Source: Mycolicibacterium anyangense (lineage in GTDB: Bacteria > Actinomycetota > Actinomycetes > Mycobacteriales > Mycobacteriaceae). Taken from it: a stretch of DNA of 64,000 nt. The notes below the pieces were generated by a model. It worked only from the letters and a program-made list of their open reading frames with translations, was not told the origin of the DNA and searched no databases. Shown piece by piece: positions 25,662-33,382 of the stretch. The stretch covers positions 4,650,001-4,714,000 of the forward strand of contig NZ_AP022620.1 of the NCBI RefSeq assembly GCF_010731855.1, given 5' to 3'. The translations under genes were made by a program, and so were the position numbers. Positions within the stretch are counted from its first letter, which is position 1; every line of letters begins with the position of its first letter.

Positions 25662-26639
25662 CTACTTCGGCGGGTTGTCGGTCGGGGTGTCGTCGGCGGG
25701 CGTGGTGTTGGGGACGACGATCCGCTTGGTGGCCACCGGCTTGCCGTCGACCTTCTTGACGACCTGAGGTGGTGCGGGCGGGGGCGCGGTGATGCGCCCC
25801 TGCACCGGCGCGCCGTTCTTGATGGTCGGCACCGAGACCCGTTTGGTGGCGGCCTTGTCGTCCTTGTCGGCACCCGCGCCGCCGTGCATGGCACCGGGCG
25901 GCACCATCGGCATACCGGACATCCCACCGGTGGCAGCGGTGGGCGTGGCAGGCGGTGGCGTGGACGGGGTGGCCATGATCGGCGCGGCTGACGGTGACGT
26001 GCCGGGGGAGGGCACCGGGGGCGGGCCGAGCATTGCGGTGGGTGCAGTGCCGCCGAAACCGCCGCCGCCGCCACCTGCTGAACCACCGCCGCCACCGGAG
26101 CCGAATTCACCTGCATCCGAGTCATATTCGTCGAGCGGGAGGTCCGACAGGCTGGCCTTGTCCAGCTCTGCGGCCGAACCTCCGGCCTGCTGCATCATGC
26201 CCATGCCAGCCTGCATGGCCTGCTGTGCGCCCTGGGCGATCTGCTGGGGAATCTGGGCCAGCGGTTGCAGGGCTCCGCCCATGGCTCCGGCCAGCGCTCC
26301 GGCGATACCGGAGGCCATCTGCGGCAGCTGCTGGGCCATCTGCGAGGCGTCACCTTGGCCGGCAACACCTTTCATCTCTGCGGAGGCGGCCTCGTCCTGG
26401 GCGGGGAACTTGGCGGCGGCTTCCGCGGTCTTGGCGTCGCGCTTGGCGTGCTCTTCGGTGCTTTCGGCGTTGTCTTTCGGGTCGCCCAGGTTGGCGGCCA
26501 GACCCAGGACGCGCAGGAGTTGTTCGATCGGGGTGGCCCCGGAGACCAGCGGGTCCGAGGTGATGGGCGGAGGTGGCACGTTCATGGCGTTGGCCTGCAG
26601 GTAGTGGCCGGCGCTAGCCGCGAGTTGACCTTCGGTCAT
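25662..26639 (-). CDS. Type VII secretion-associated Ala/Gly/Pro-rich protein
   Basis: 325 residues, of no named function. Residues 1-75 are a short helical region (MTEGQLAASAGHYLQANAMNVPPPPIT...). Residues about 100-155 are Gln/Met/Ala-rich helices (QMASGIAGALAGAMGGALQPLAQIPQQIAQG) resembling the tails of EspB- and PPE-like secreted substrates. Residues about 180-325 are a low-complexity Gly- then Pro/Thr-rich tail. ATG 26639 overlaps the upstream stop as ATGA, so it is translationally coupled to the DUF5631/5632-like gene. No WXG motif or obvious signal peptide. Probably a substrate or partner of an ESX system; this is inferred from composition and neighbours. Confidence 0.6.
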   Translation of the reverse strand: MTEGQLAASAGHYLQANAMNVPPPPITSDPLVSGATPIEQLLRVLGLAANLGDPKDNAESTEEHAKRDAKTAEAAAKFPAQDEAASAEMKGVAGQGDASQMAQQLPQMASGIAGALAGAMGGALQPLAQIPQQIAQGAQQAMQAGMGMMQQAGGSAAELDKASLSDLPLDEYDSDAGEFGSGGGGGSAGGGGGGFGGTAPTAMLGPPPVPSPGTSPSAAPIMATPSTPPPATPTAATGGMSGMPMVPPGAMHGGAGADKDDKAATKRVSVPTIKNGAPVQGRITAPPPAPPQVVKKVDGKPVATKRIVVPNTTPADDTPTDNPPK

Positions 26640-28930
26640 CGGCGTTGCTCCCCTCGGACGGCCATGTGCAGGGCCTGAAACCAGGCAAAGTGGTAGTTGG
26701 CGCTGGTCTTTTCGCCCTTGACGAGCGCGTCGATGGTGGCCAACAGCTGCCAGTTGCCGACCTTAGCGGGATCGACGTTGTCGGGGTAGTCACCCAGCAC
26801 TTGCCGTGCGACGGCGGTGAGGTGTTCGTGCAGCAGGTCGACTTCGGAGTCCAGGTAGCCGGTGCCGGTCGAGGTCGCCTTGGCCAGCGTGTGGGCGAGC
26901 CGGGGTAGGCCGTCGCGCCACTTGGTGGCCTGGGCGAGCTCCCAGCCGAGTTCGTCGACGTCGGGGGTGTGACGGGCGCGGATGGACATCGAGACGGGTT
27001 CGGTGTCTTCGGCTTTGGGGATGAACTGGCCGGGAGAGTAGGCGGCGGTGAGGGTGGTCTCGCCGAGGAGCGCGGCCAGGGCTGCGCGGCGGTGCGCCGG
27101 CTGGGGCAGCTGGATACCGGTGGGGATGTCGATGTGCGGGGGGATCCAGCCGCTGGCGAGGTCGGTGGCCAGTGCGGTGCTGCCGTCCTCGCGGTCGCCG
27201 ATGGCCCAGCGCAGCTTGGGTTCCTGGCGGGCGACGGCATCGAGGAGGCGCTGGAGGCGCTGCTGGGCCTGGGTCTGAGCGGCACTGGCGCCGGCCATCG
27301 CGCCGGTTGCGGTTGCGGCGACGGCGTTTTCAGTCAGGCCGGTCGGCGAGGGTGTGGCCAGCGGTGTCGGCTGCTGGCGGACGACGGCGGGCTGGGACAG
27401 TGAGCTGGCATTGCTGGGGGTGACGGGAGCGGATGCGGGGGCAGCCGGAGGTGTCGGAGCGGGGCCTGCTGGCGCGGTGCTGGCCGGTGGGCGGAGGTCG
27501 GAGCCGTAGGCGGGTAGCGGGCCTGCGGGAGGTGTCATCGGAGCGGCTGATGCCGCCGGTGCCGGCATCGCGGGGGCGGCCGCGGTGGGGGTGGCGACGA
27601 CGGTCTGCGGGGCGTCGGCGACGGGAGCTTGCGTGACCGGAGCCTCGACAGGTGTTGCAGCGTGGGCTGTTTCGAAAAGCGGGACGCCGGCGGGGGGTGC
27701 GGTCGGGGCCATCGGCGTCGACATCGACTCGGGGTGAAGCGGGGCTTGGGGTTGCATAGCATGGGCCGCGCTAGTGGACAGCGCTTCTGTGCCCGCCGAC
27801 ATCGGCGTGCCCGCCTGCGCGCCTGCGTTGAAGTTCTGGGCGAAGCCTTCGGGGGAGAGGGCGTTGGTGGGGGTGGAGGGGGCTGGGAGAGGGCTGGAAC
27901 CGAAGGTGTTCGAGTTGGCAGTTGGGACACTTGACGCACCGGGAGAAACGGCTCCGCCTGTTGGAGTTATCGACTGACTACTGGACGGTGGCACCTGCGG
28001 TGGTGTCACAACCTCAGGGGGGCTCGCGGGAGACCTTCCGGTTTGTGCCATTTCTGGAATGCGGTCCGCCTGACCGCCACCCCTCGCAATCAACGTGCTT
28101 GTGGGCGCTCCGGCGACTGAAGATGAAGAAGGTACTTCCGCGCTCGTTGACGTTTCCGAAGCGAAATGGCTGGACTTCGACCCATCGCTGTGTGACGCAA
28201 TGGATGCGATGGATGGACGGTCGCTTGGGCCGGTTCCGATGCCGTCAGATCCAGTGTCGATGCCCGGATCGTTGGAGAGTGCTCGGGCACCATAAAGCGC
28301 AGGGGCGCTTTGCTTGTGCAGCTGTGACTGAACCTGATCTCGGATGGTTTCTTCGTTCGGCGACCGGAAGGCCTCATCGATATCGACACCATTCGCCTTC
28401 GCGAATTCACCCGCAGATAGGGGAGACCCCTGCCGCTCGAGGAGCCCTTGGATCTTCGCTCGTACGTTGTCGCACTGCCCGGCTGCGTGGGTATTGGCCT
28501 CTGATTGAGAATCAAGGACAACGGCAACAATCCGGTCGACCTTTGTGAGGGGCGACTCTTTGGACGACTGAATATCTTGAATCTGAGCGTTTCCTCGTCT
28601 CGCGATTTCAGCCAAGTGGGTTCGAAGGTATTGCGTTGATCGGTGAGCGGCGGAGTAGGACTCCTGAGCGGCGAGGTTCTTCTCTGCCACATCGATCGCC
28701 AGCTTCTTGCCTGTGTTGAACGCCCGAAGAGTGTCGTCGGCTGTGACTCCTTCTTGCGTGGCAAGTGGGCCGTTTTCGACCGATTCGATTTGCTCCGCGT
28801 ATTCTTCAAAAGCTGCTGAGACTGATCCGCGACTCGTTGCGGCCTCAGTCAGAGTCATGAGCGCCGCGAGTCCGGGCCACTGATGTCCAACTAGGAGCGC
28901 TGACCATTCTCCTGGAGGAAGGTCACTCAC
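26636..28930 (-). CDS. Large type VII secretion-associated protein with DUF5632/DUF5631-like C-terminus
   Basis: 764 residues from GTG 28930. Residues 1-230 are a helical, charged region with no recognised domain (MSDLPPGEWSALLVGHQWPGL...). Residues about 240-560 are a long Pro/Ala/Thr/Ser-rich linker. Residues about 570-764 contain LRWAIGDREDGSTALATDL, then SGWIPPHIDIP, and end in NYHFAWFQALHMAV; this resembles the C-terminal domains I recall in M. tuberculosis Rv3899c (next to ESX-2) and Rv0026. Composition is odd: the N-terminal coding third (about 27930-28930) is near 57-58% GC in sampled lines against about 73% in the C-terminal coding part. It is coupled to both neighbours (8-bp and 4-bp overlaps). 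Likely a secreted or secretion-linked protein; domain names are from memory. Confidence 0.65.
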   Translation of the reverse strand: MSDLPPGEWSALLVGHQWPGLAALMTLTEAATSRGSVSAAFEEYAEQIESVENGPLATQEGVTADDTLRAFNTGKKLAIDVAEKNLAAQESYSAAHRSTQYLRTHLAEIARRGNAQIQDIQSSKESPLTKVDRIVAVVLDSQSEANTHAAGQCDNVRAKIQGLLERQGSPLSAGEFAKANGVDIDEAFRSPNEETIRDQVQSQLHKQSAPALYGARALSNDPGIDTGSDGIGTGPSDRPSIASIASHSDGSKSSHFASETSTSAEVPSSSSVAGAPTSTLIARGGGQADRIPEMAQTGRSPASPPEVVTPPQVPPSSSQSITPTGGAVSPGASSVPTANSNTFGSSPLPAPSTPTNALSPEGFAQNFNAGAQAGTPMSAGTEALSTSAAHAMQPQAPLHPESMSTPMAPTAPPAGVPLFETAHAATPVEAPVTQAPVADAPQTVVATPTAAAPAMPAPAASAAPMTPPAGPLPAYGSDLRPPASTAPAGPAPTPPAAPASAPVTPSNASSLSQPAVVRQQPTPLATPSPTGLTENAVAATATGAMAGASAAQTQAQQRLQRLLDAVARQEPKLRWAIGDREDGSTALATDLASGWIPPHIDIPTGIQLPQPAHRRAALAALLGETTLTAAYSPGQFIPKAEDTEPVSMSIRARHTPDVDELGWELAQATKWRDGLPRLAHTLAKATSTGTGYLDSEVDLLHEHLTAVARQVLGDYPDNVDPAKVGNWQLLATIDALVKGEKTSANYHFAWFQALHMAVRGEQRR

Positions 28931-29468
28931 CGCAGGTCTTCTTGATGCTCAGGTCCGCTGCATCGGCCCGTTTAAGGATCGGATCGAGTTCCTGTTGCGG
29001 CGCTTCACCCAGCTGATCAAGCGAAATCTGCTGGAACGATTCTGAGGCGGTCCGGACTTGATCCCTGAGGTCGGCCGGGGTCGCCGCGTACTCCTGCAAA
29101 GTACGCAACAGATAACTACTGCTCTCGCCGAAAGCCAGCCTGACGTTCACCGCTATCGCTAGTGATGTTGTTGGATCATTTCCGCCGTCTTTACTACCGG
29201 TGGTTTGCAGCGCTCGGTGGGCTCGCTCGTAGGCGTCGCATACAGCCTTCTTCGCGTCAGCGACTTCCTGCTCGCTGTAGGTCTTGGCCGCCGGGGCCTC
29301 CGGCTTGGGAGCGGGCCTGAACCAGGCGCCGATGGCGACCGCGGTGGCGATGAGCGCAAGCACGACGGCAACCACCGTCGGAATCCTGGACGGTGCGCTG
29401 GGCGGTGGTCCTTGCTGAGGCCACGGTGCAGGTGCGGCGGGTCCGGGGCCGTACGGTGCTTGCGACAT
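28923..29468 (-). CDS. Single-pass membrane protein of the type VII-associated module
   Basis: 181 residues from ATG 29468 (MSQAPYGPGPAAPAPWPQQ); an in-frame start at 29510 is less likely. A Pro-rich cytoplasmic N-terminus of about 28 residues is followed by one transmembrane helix (VVAVVLALIATAVAIGAW), then an external domain of about 120 residues with two Cys (in DAKKAVCDAYERA and SIKKTCGE) that could form a disulfide. Small proteins of this design accompany Rv0025/Rv0026-type and Rv3899c-type clusters in mycobacteria, by recollection. The stop overlaps the start of the large gene by 8 bp. It is first in the three-gene operon and may anchor or chaperone the downstream products. Confidence 0.65.
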   Translation of the reverse strand: MSQAPYGPGPAAPAPWPQQGPPPSAPSRIPTVVAVVLALIATAVAIGAWFRPAPKPEAPAAKTYSEQEVADAKKAVCDAYERAHRALQTTGSKDGGNDPTTSLAIAVNVRLAFGESSSYLLRTLQEYAATPADLRDQVRTASESFQQISLDQLGEAPQQELDPILKRADAADLSIKKTCGE

Positions 29469-29838
29469 GTTCGCGATGGTATCTCTTGTGTTTGCCAGGG
29501 CGCTATTCACTCTCTAGGTCATTGGGCCGACAAGTTGGACGTATTGCCACTTCAGGCCATCTTCCAGCGGAACCGGTCAAGATCCGAGGCGAGCCGTGGT
29601 CATCGTGATCGCGATAGCCGCTGGCTGCTCGAGACCCACGATGTCAAGGATCCCCGATATCCATCTACATCGCCGTATCGCCCGTGATACCGCGTTTCCG
29701 CTCTTCCGCCACCCCCACACAGGCGAGCCGGCGGACCCAACGGCCAAGTCCAGGTCAGGTCAGTCCAGGACCGGCGAGACCCAACCGTGGCCCAACCTTG
29801 ACTTGACCCTGCAGAAACCGCACAGGGACCATGAATCG
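29469..29838. other. 370-bp intergenic region without a convincing gene
   Basis: This interval separates the leftward type VII-associated operon from the rightward L,D-transpeptidase gene and must hold both promoters. Short direct repeats of CAGGTC/CAGTCCAGG type occur near 29752-29770, and TTGACTTGACC at 29798-29808 could contain a -35 element, but no matching -10 was found. An open frame runs through part of it into the transpeptidase gene without family similarity. Nothing else was recognised. Confidence 0.5.
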
Positions 29839-30501
29839 ATGCGGCGGGTCCTGCTTTCGATGACGGCTGTCTTCAGCGCGGCGGTCCTCGCCCTCAGCTC
29901 AGCTCCACCCAGTCGCGCCGAGACGCCGTGGTTTCAGGCCAACGTCGGCAACGCCACCCAGGTGCTCTCCGTGGTCAGCACCGGAGGCGCCACCGCCAAA
30001 ATCGATGTCTGGCAGCGCACCGCTGCCGGCTGGCAGCCCGTGGGCACCGGCATCCCCGCCCACGTCGGCGCCAGCGGCATGACCCCGCAGTCCCACGACG
30101 GCGAGATGAAGACGCCGATGGGCATCTTCTCCCTCGACTTCGCCTTCGGCACCCAGCCCAACCCGGGCGGCGGGTTGCAGTACGTGCAGGTGACGCCGGA
30201 CTACTGGTGGGACGGCGACATGAAGAGCCCGACCTACAACACCATGCAGATCTGCAAAAAGGCCGACTGCCCGTTCAATACCAACCCGAGCAGCGGCACC
30301 GAGAACCTCTACATCCCGCAGTACGCCCACGCCATCGTCATGGGCGTGAACAAGGCCCGGGTCCCGGGCAACGGCGGCGCGTTCTTCGTGCACACCACCG
30401 ACGGCGGCCCCACGGCGGGCTGTGTCTCGCTCGACGACGACACGTTGGTCAAGATCATCCGCTGGCTGCAGCCCGGCGCCCTGATCGCCGTCGCGAAGTA
30501 G
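29839..30501 (+). CDS. Exported L,D-transpeptidase-like (YkuD) protein (Rv0309-like)
   Basis: 220 residues from ATG 29839 (MRRVLLSMTAVFSAAVLAL), with a signal peptide ending near SRAETPW. The YkuD catalytic motif is FVHTTDGGPTAGCVSLDDDTLVKIIRWL near residues 182-209: His, then Gly-Cys with the catalytic Cys. GEMKTPMGIFSLDFAFG near residue 90 is the strand with the conserved TPxGxF. Family members cross-link peptidoglycan 3-3 or attach molecules to it; this short form lacks the Ig-like domains of the main Ldt enzymes. Position next to the Rv0310c-like gene matches M. tuberculosis Rv0309. The stop codon lies in a 31-bp tandem repeat. Confidence 0.85.
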   Translation: MRRVLLSMTAVFSAAVLALSSAPPSRAETPWFQANVGNATQVLSVVSTGGATAKIDVWQRTAAGWQPVGTGIPAHVGASGMTPQSHDGEMKTPMGIFSLDFAFGTQPNPGGGLQYVQVTPDYWWDGDMKSPTYNTMQICKKADCPFNTNPSSGTENLYIPQYAHAIVMGVNKARVPGNGGAFFVHTTDGGPTAGCVSLDDDTLVKIIRWLQPGALIAVAK

Positions 30502-30547
30502 CCGTCGCTACGTCGTCGCCGTCGCGAAGTAGCCGTCGCTACGTCGT
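30486..30547. repeat. Two tandem 31-bp copies spanning convergent stop codons
   Basis: Two identical 31-bp units (30486-30516 and 30517-30547) each contain GTAGCCGTCGCTAC, a stem-loop with an imperfect 9-bp arm, and a TAG stop on each strand. The first unit supplies the stop of the L,D-transpeptidase gene (30499-30501). The second supplies the stop of the convergent SnoaL-like gene (30539-30541). Looks like a recent duplication of a bidirectional terminator-like segment. Confidence 0.75.
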
Positions 30548-31024
30548 CGTCGTTGCGACTGCCTTGCCTGCGGTCGCTGTGAAGTTCAGGTTCTCCGTCG
30601 ACTGCGTGACCTCGTAGGTGCGGTCGTATCCGGTCTTGCTGATCTTCCACCCGTCGGGCGTCTTGCGATAGCGGTCGCGGTAGAACCCGGCCCCCATCAA
30701 CATGAAGTTGTACTCCGGCACGATCACTCGGTCCTGCAGGTACCAGATGGCCTCTGCCTCATCGCCGTTGAGGGTGATCTCCGGGTGGGTAACGCGATGC
30801 TCGGTCAGCACGCCGGCGGGCATCGACTTGCGCATGAACTCCACCAGTTCGGTGCGGTTGGTGAAGTGGTGTTCCTCGCCCAGCGACGACCCGTATGCCC
30901 CGATGATGTCCTCGGTCAGGGTGTCGGCGAAATCGTCCCAGTGCTTGGTGTCCAGGGCCCGCATGTAGCGGTACTTAACCTGCTTGATCGCCTCGATCGC
31001 ATCCGCATCAGCCATGTCGGTCAT
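30539..31024 (-). CDS. SnoaL-like/NTF2-fold protein (Rv0310c-like)
   Basis: 161 residues; a second in-frame ATG at 31015 (MADADAIEAIKQ) is possible. The N-terminal helix IEAIKQVKYRYMRALDTKHWDDFADTLTEDI is characteristic of SnoaL-like polyketide cyclase/limonene-epoxide hydrolase-type NTF2 folds, followed by TEHRVTHPEITLNGDEAEAIWYLQDRV and GAGFYRDRYRKTPDGWKISKTGYDRTYE. Such proteins are small enzymes or ligand binders; the ligand here is unknown. The last few residues (ATTTT) are encoded by the 31-bp tandem repeat, so the C-terminus may have been altered by it. Length matches M. tuberculosis Rv0310c. Confidence 0.85.
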   Translation of the reverse strand: MTDMADADAIEAIKQVKYRYMRALDTKHWDDFADTLTEDIIGAYGSSLGEEHHFTNRTELVEFMRKSMPAGVLTEHRVTHPEITLNGDEAEAIWYLQDRVIVPEYNFMLMGAGFYRDRYRKTPDGWKISKTGYDRTYEVTQSTENLNFTATAGKAVATTTT

Positions 31025-31074
31025 TGCAGCACAAGCAAGCGCTCGGCCGATAGGGATGTCTCACACAAACGGAC

Positions 31075-31106
31075 GAAGCCGGCGCCCCTCGGGGTTCGCC
31101 GGCTTC
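31075..31106 (-). terminator. Strong hairpin between the 48-codon gene and the SnoaL-like gene
   Basis: A perfect 10-bp inverted repeat, GAAGCCGGCG (31075-31084) and CGCCGGCTTC (31097-31106), encloses a 12-nt loop that can itself fold as CCCC/GGGG. On the minus strand it is followed by a T-containing stretch (GTCCGTTTGTGT). It lies 16 bp past the stop of the small gene at 31122 and probably terminates it before the SnoaL-like gene at 31024. Confidence 0.55.
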
Positions 31107-31121
31107 AGACCATGAATTAGG

Positions 31122-31268
31122 TCAGCGGTGCGTGTTCTCGTACCGCTGAGCGATGGCAACGAGTTCGTCGCGAACCGTTGACGGGGGCATCGCGTTGATC
31201 CGTGCGTGTAGACGGCGACGGTTGATGGCCCGCTTCATGTCACTGCGAAAACGCGCGAGCGACGACAT
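31122..31268 (-). CDS. Small basic protein, 48 residues
   Basis: 48 residues read directly from the sequence: it starts MSSLARFRSDMKRAINRRRL and ends AIAQRYENTHR. It is Arg-rich (11 Arg) and probably helical, with no membrane segment. A very good Shine-Dalgarno (GAGGAG) lies 9 nt before the ATG, and a strong hairpin follows the stop, which supports a real gene despite its size. The 5' leader contains a GCTCCTG/CAGGAGC stem-loop (31290-31309). An ECF-sigma-type promoter is predicted about 90-110 bp upstream. Function unknown; a stress-induced nucleic-acid- or ribosome-binding peptide is only a guess. Confidence 0.65.
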   Translation of the reverse strand: MSSLARFRSDMKRAINRRRLHARINAMPPSTVRDELVAIAQRYENTHR

Positions 31269-31354
31269 TCTTCTCAACTCCTCTTTGTGCTCCTGGGTCC
31301 GCAGGAGCGTTGTTTGCTGCTGACGTTCACCTAACCGGGATCGCCAGTTGGGGG

Positions 31355-31381
31355 AACGGCTCGATGGTCCTTGTTAATTCC
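31355..31381 (-). promoter_or_regulatory. Candidate SigH/SigE-type promoter for the 48-residue gene
   Basis: On the minus strand GGAAT (31381-31377) is followed after 18 nt by CGTT (31358-31355), matching the GGAA-N18-CGTT pattern of mycobacterial ECF sigma factors SigH and SigE. Transcription would start near 31348, leaving a leader of about 80 nt. Short consensus, so chance occurrence is possible. Confidence 0.3.
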
Positions 31382-31506
31382 GTGTAAATCAACTTTGGCC
31401 GTGTGAGTTTGGTGACACCACGACGCTGACCAGCGGGCCTGCTCTGCTCCCTGTGACTGCCGACACCCTGCTCGGCGGCGTCCGTGCGCGATTCGCTGAT
31501 GACGGT

Positions 31507-32103
31507 TCAGCGGTCCTGGAGGTAGCGGGTGACCATGTCGACCAGGAGCCGACGTTCACGCTCCCACTCCAGGTGCGAGTTGACGATCATCTCCACCAGC
31601 ACCATCCCGCGCAGTGCCGACCAGATGACCTCGGCCACGCCCTCGTCGTCACAGATCAGCCGGCCGAGCTGATTGACCGCGTCGTTGATCTCCAAGAGGT
31701 GGTGGCGTGCCCTCTGGCCGTGGGTGCCGCGCATCGCTCGCAAGATCTCGAACGCCGCCAGCGATGTCGGGCTGCTGTAGCACCGGAACGCGGTGTCGAC
31801 GACGAGTTCGATGCGCGCATGCAAGTCCAGATCGCCGATCTCGGCCGCGGACAGTTCCTCGACCAACCGGGCCACTCCCTCGTCGACCACGGCCATCAGC
31901 AGCCCGTTGCGGTCGCCGAAGTGATACTGGATGACGCCCCAGGTGACGCCGGCCCGCTCGGCGACATGCTTGGCCGTGGCCGCCTGGAAGCCCTCCTCGA
32001 CCACGCAGCGCACGGTCTCATCGATGATCAGTGCGCGGGTATCGTCGCCGCGTTTGCGTGGCGCGAGCGTCTGCCGAGTGGGCGGGGTGCCAAGCGCTTT
32101 CAC
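31507..32103 (-). CDS. TetR-family transcriptional regulator
   Basis: 198 residues from GTG 32103. Helix-turn-helix: ATAKHVAERAGVTWGVIQYHFGDRNGLLMAVVDE (about residues 42-75), with the common YHFGDRNGL recognition-helix end. The rest is the helical ligand-binding domain. It is divergent from the Rv0311-like gene with only 40 bp between the two starts, and that space contains an inverted repeat over the predicted promoter. It therefore very likely represses the Rv0311-like/dehydrogenase pair and itself. Ligand unknown. I do not recall a regulator at this place in M. tuberculosis. Confidence 0.87.
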   Translation of the reverse strand: MKALGTPPTRQTLAPRKRGDDTRALIIDETVRCVVEEGFQAATAKHVAERAGVTWGVIQYHFGDRNGLLMAVVDEGVARLVEELSAAEIGDLDLHARIELVVDTAFRCYSSPTSLAAFEILRAMRGTHGQRARHHLLEINDAVNQLGRLICDDEGVAEVIWSALRGMVLVEMIVNSHLEWERERRLLVDMVTRYLQDR

Positions 32104-32107
32104 ATCG

Positions 32108-32137
32108 TTGACTTTATAACATTGAGCAAACTATGTT
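32108..32137 (+). promoter_or_regulatory. Divergent promoter with probable TetR operator
   Basis: TTGACT (32108-32113), 17 nt, then CTATGT (32131-32136) make a SigA-like promoter whose start would fall at about 32143-32144, the GTG of the rightward gene, implying a leaderless transcript. AACATTGAGC/AAACTATGTT at 32118-32137 is an imperfect inverted repeat (6 of 10 positions paired, including an intact AACAT/ATGTT end) that covers the spacer and -10. This is the expected place for the adjacent TetR protein to bind. Confidence 0.5.
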
Positions 32138-32143
32138 TCGCGT

Positions 32144-33379
32144 GTGAGCGAATCTCATAGCCGCTATGCCCAGCTGACCCGGGCCGAACTGGCCGTCCTG
32201 GTGCCCGAACTTCTGCTGATCGGTCAACTCATCGACCGCTCCGGAATGGCATGGTGCATCCAGTCCTTCGGCCGCCCCGAGATGCTGCAGATCGCCATCG
32301 AGGAATGGGCCGGTTCCAGCCCGCTCTACACCAGACGCATGCAGAAGGCCCTCAATTACGAGGGCGTCGACATCATCACCATCTTCAAGGGCCTGCAACT
32401 CGACATCGGTGCCCCACCACAGTTCATGGACTTCCGGTACACCGTGCACGACCGCTGGCATGGCGAATTCCACCTCGACCATTGCGGTGCGCTGCTCGAC
32501 GTCGAGCCGATGGGACCCGACTACGTCAAAGGCATGTGCCACGACATCGAGGACCCCACCTTCGATGCCACTGCGGTGGCCACCAACCCCAAGGCTCAGG
32601 TCCGCCCCATCCACCGTCCACCACGGACCCCGGCGGACCGGCAACCGCATTGCGCGTGGACCGTCATCATCGACGAGTCCTACCCCGACGCCGTCAGCAT
32701 CCCAGCGCTGGACATCGTCGCCCAAAGCAGATCCGCCACATGGGAACTGGGCCCGATCGATCCGAGCGACGACGGCCAGGCCGACTACTCCGGGCCGCTG
32801 CTGTCCGACATCGACTTCGCCGCGTTCTCTCATTCGGCCCTGGTCCGCATCGCCGACGAGGTGGTGCTGCAGATGCACCTGCTGAACCTCTCGTTCGGCA
32901 TCGCGGTGCGGGCCCGCGCGGGTGACAACACCGACCTGGCGACCCAGATCTGCACCAAGCAACTCATCGGCATCGCCGGGGTGGCCACCGAGCGTATCCA
33001 GCGAGCTCTCAAGCTGCCCAACGACTTCGACGGTCTGGCCAAGGTTCTCGAGCTGCACCCGCTGCTCAACCCAGCCGGCTACGTCGTTGCCGAGGCCGAA
33101 GGCGGACGGCTGCACGTGCACCCGTCGCCGGCTCATCAGGACGGTGCCTGGATCTCGCTGTGCTCACCGGCCTCGGTGCAGCCGCTGCAGGCCATCGCGA
33201 CCGCGATCGACCCGCACATCGCGGTGCGGATCAGCGGCACTGCCGACGACTGGACCGCGGAGTTCGAAAAGTCCGAAACCCCAGCGAAAGTCGCCCCGGA
33301 AGTCGAGGTGACCAAGTTCAGCGGCGGCGCGACGTTCGAGTTCGAGGAGCGTCGTTCGCTTCCCCTGACGGTGGTCTAG
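32144..33379 (+). CDS. Conserved mycobacterial protein of unknown function (Rv0311-like)
   Basis: 411 residues from GTG 32144. No recognised domain. Visible features are an N-terminal helical segment (LTRAELAVLVPELLLIGQLIDRSGMAWCIQSFG) and a region with His/Asp/Cys (FRYTVHDRWHGEFHLDHCGALLDVEP and MCHDIEDPTFDATA) that could bind a metal or haem. The C-terminus is acidic (FEFEERRSLPLTVV). No signal peptide. Length and neighbours (after Rv0309/Rv0310c-like genes, before an Rv0313-like gene) match M. tuberculosis Rv0311. The next gene starts 3 bp after its stop, so the two form an operon under the divergent TetR. Confidence 0.75.
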   Translation: MSESHSRYAQLTRAELAVLVPELLLIGQLIDRSGMAWCIQSFGRPEMLQIAIEEWAGSSPLYTRRMQKALNYEGVDIITIFKGLQLDIGAPPQFMDFRYTVHDRWHGEFHLDHCGALLDVEPMGPDYVKGMCHDIEDPTFDATAVATNPKAQVRPIHRPPRTPADRQPHCAWTVIIDESYPDAVSIPALDIVAQSRSATWELGPIDPSDDGQADYSGPLLSDIDFAAFSHSALVRIADEVVLQMHLLNLSFGIAVRARAGDNTDLATQICTKQLIGIAGVATERIQRALKLPNDFDGLAKVLELHPLLNPAGYVVAEAEGGRLHVHPSPAHQDGAWISLCSPASVQPLQAIATAIDPHIAVRISGTADDWTAEFEKSETPAKVAPEVEVTKFSGGATFEFEERRSLPLTVV

Positions 33380-33382
33380 CCG

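Noticed and set aside
25789..26604. Rightward Pro/Ala/Cys-rich frame opposite the EspB-like gene
   Set aside because: Mirror of a low-complexity Gly/Pro-rich gene; no start signal and no family.
25662..29468. A true ESX locus (ecc, esx, PE/PPE genes) in this interval
   Set aside because: No WXG100 protein, EccC ATPase, mycosin or PE/PPE gene was found; only accessory-type proteins are present.
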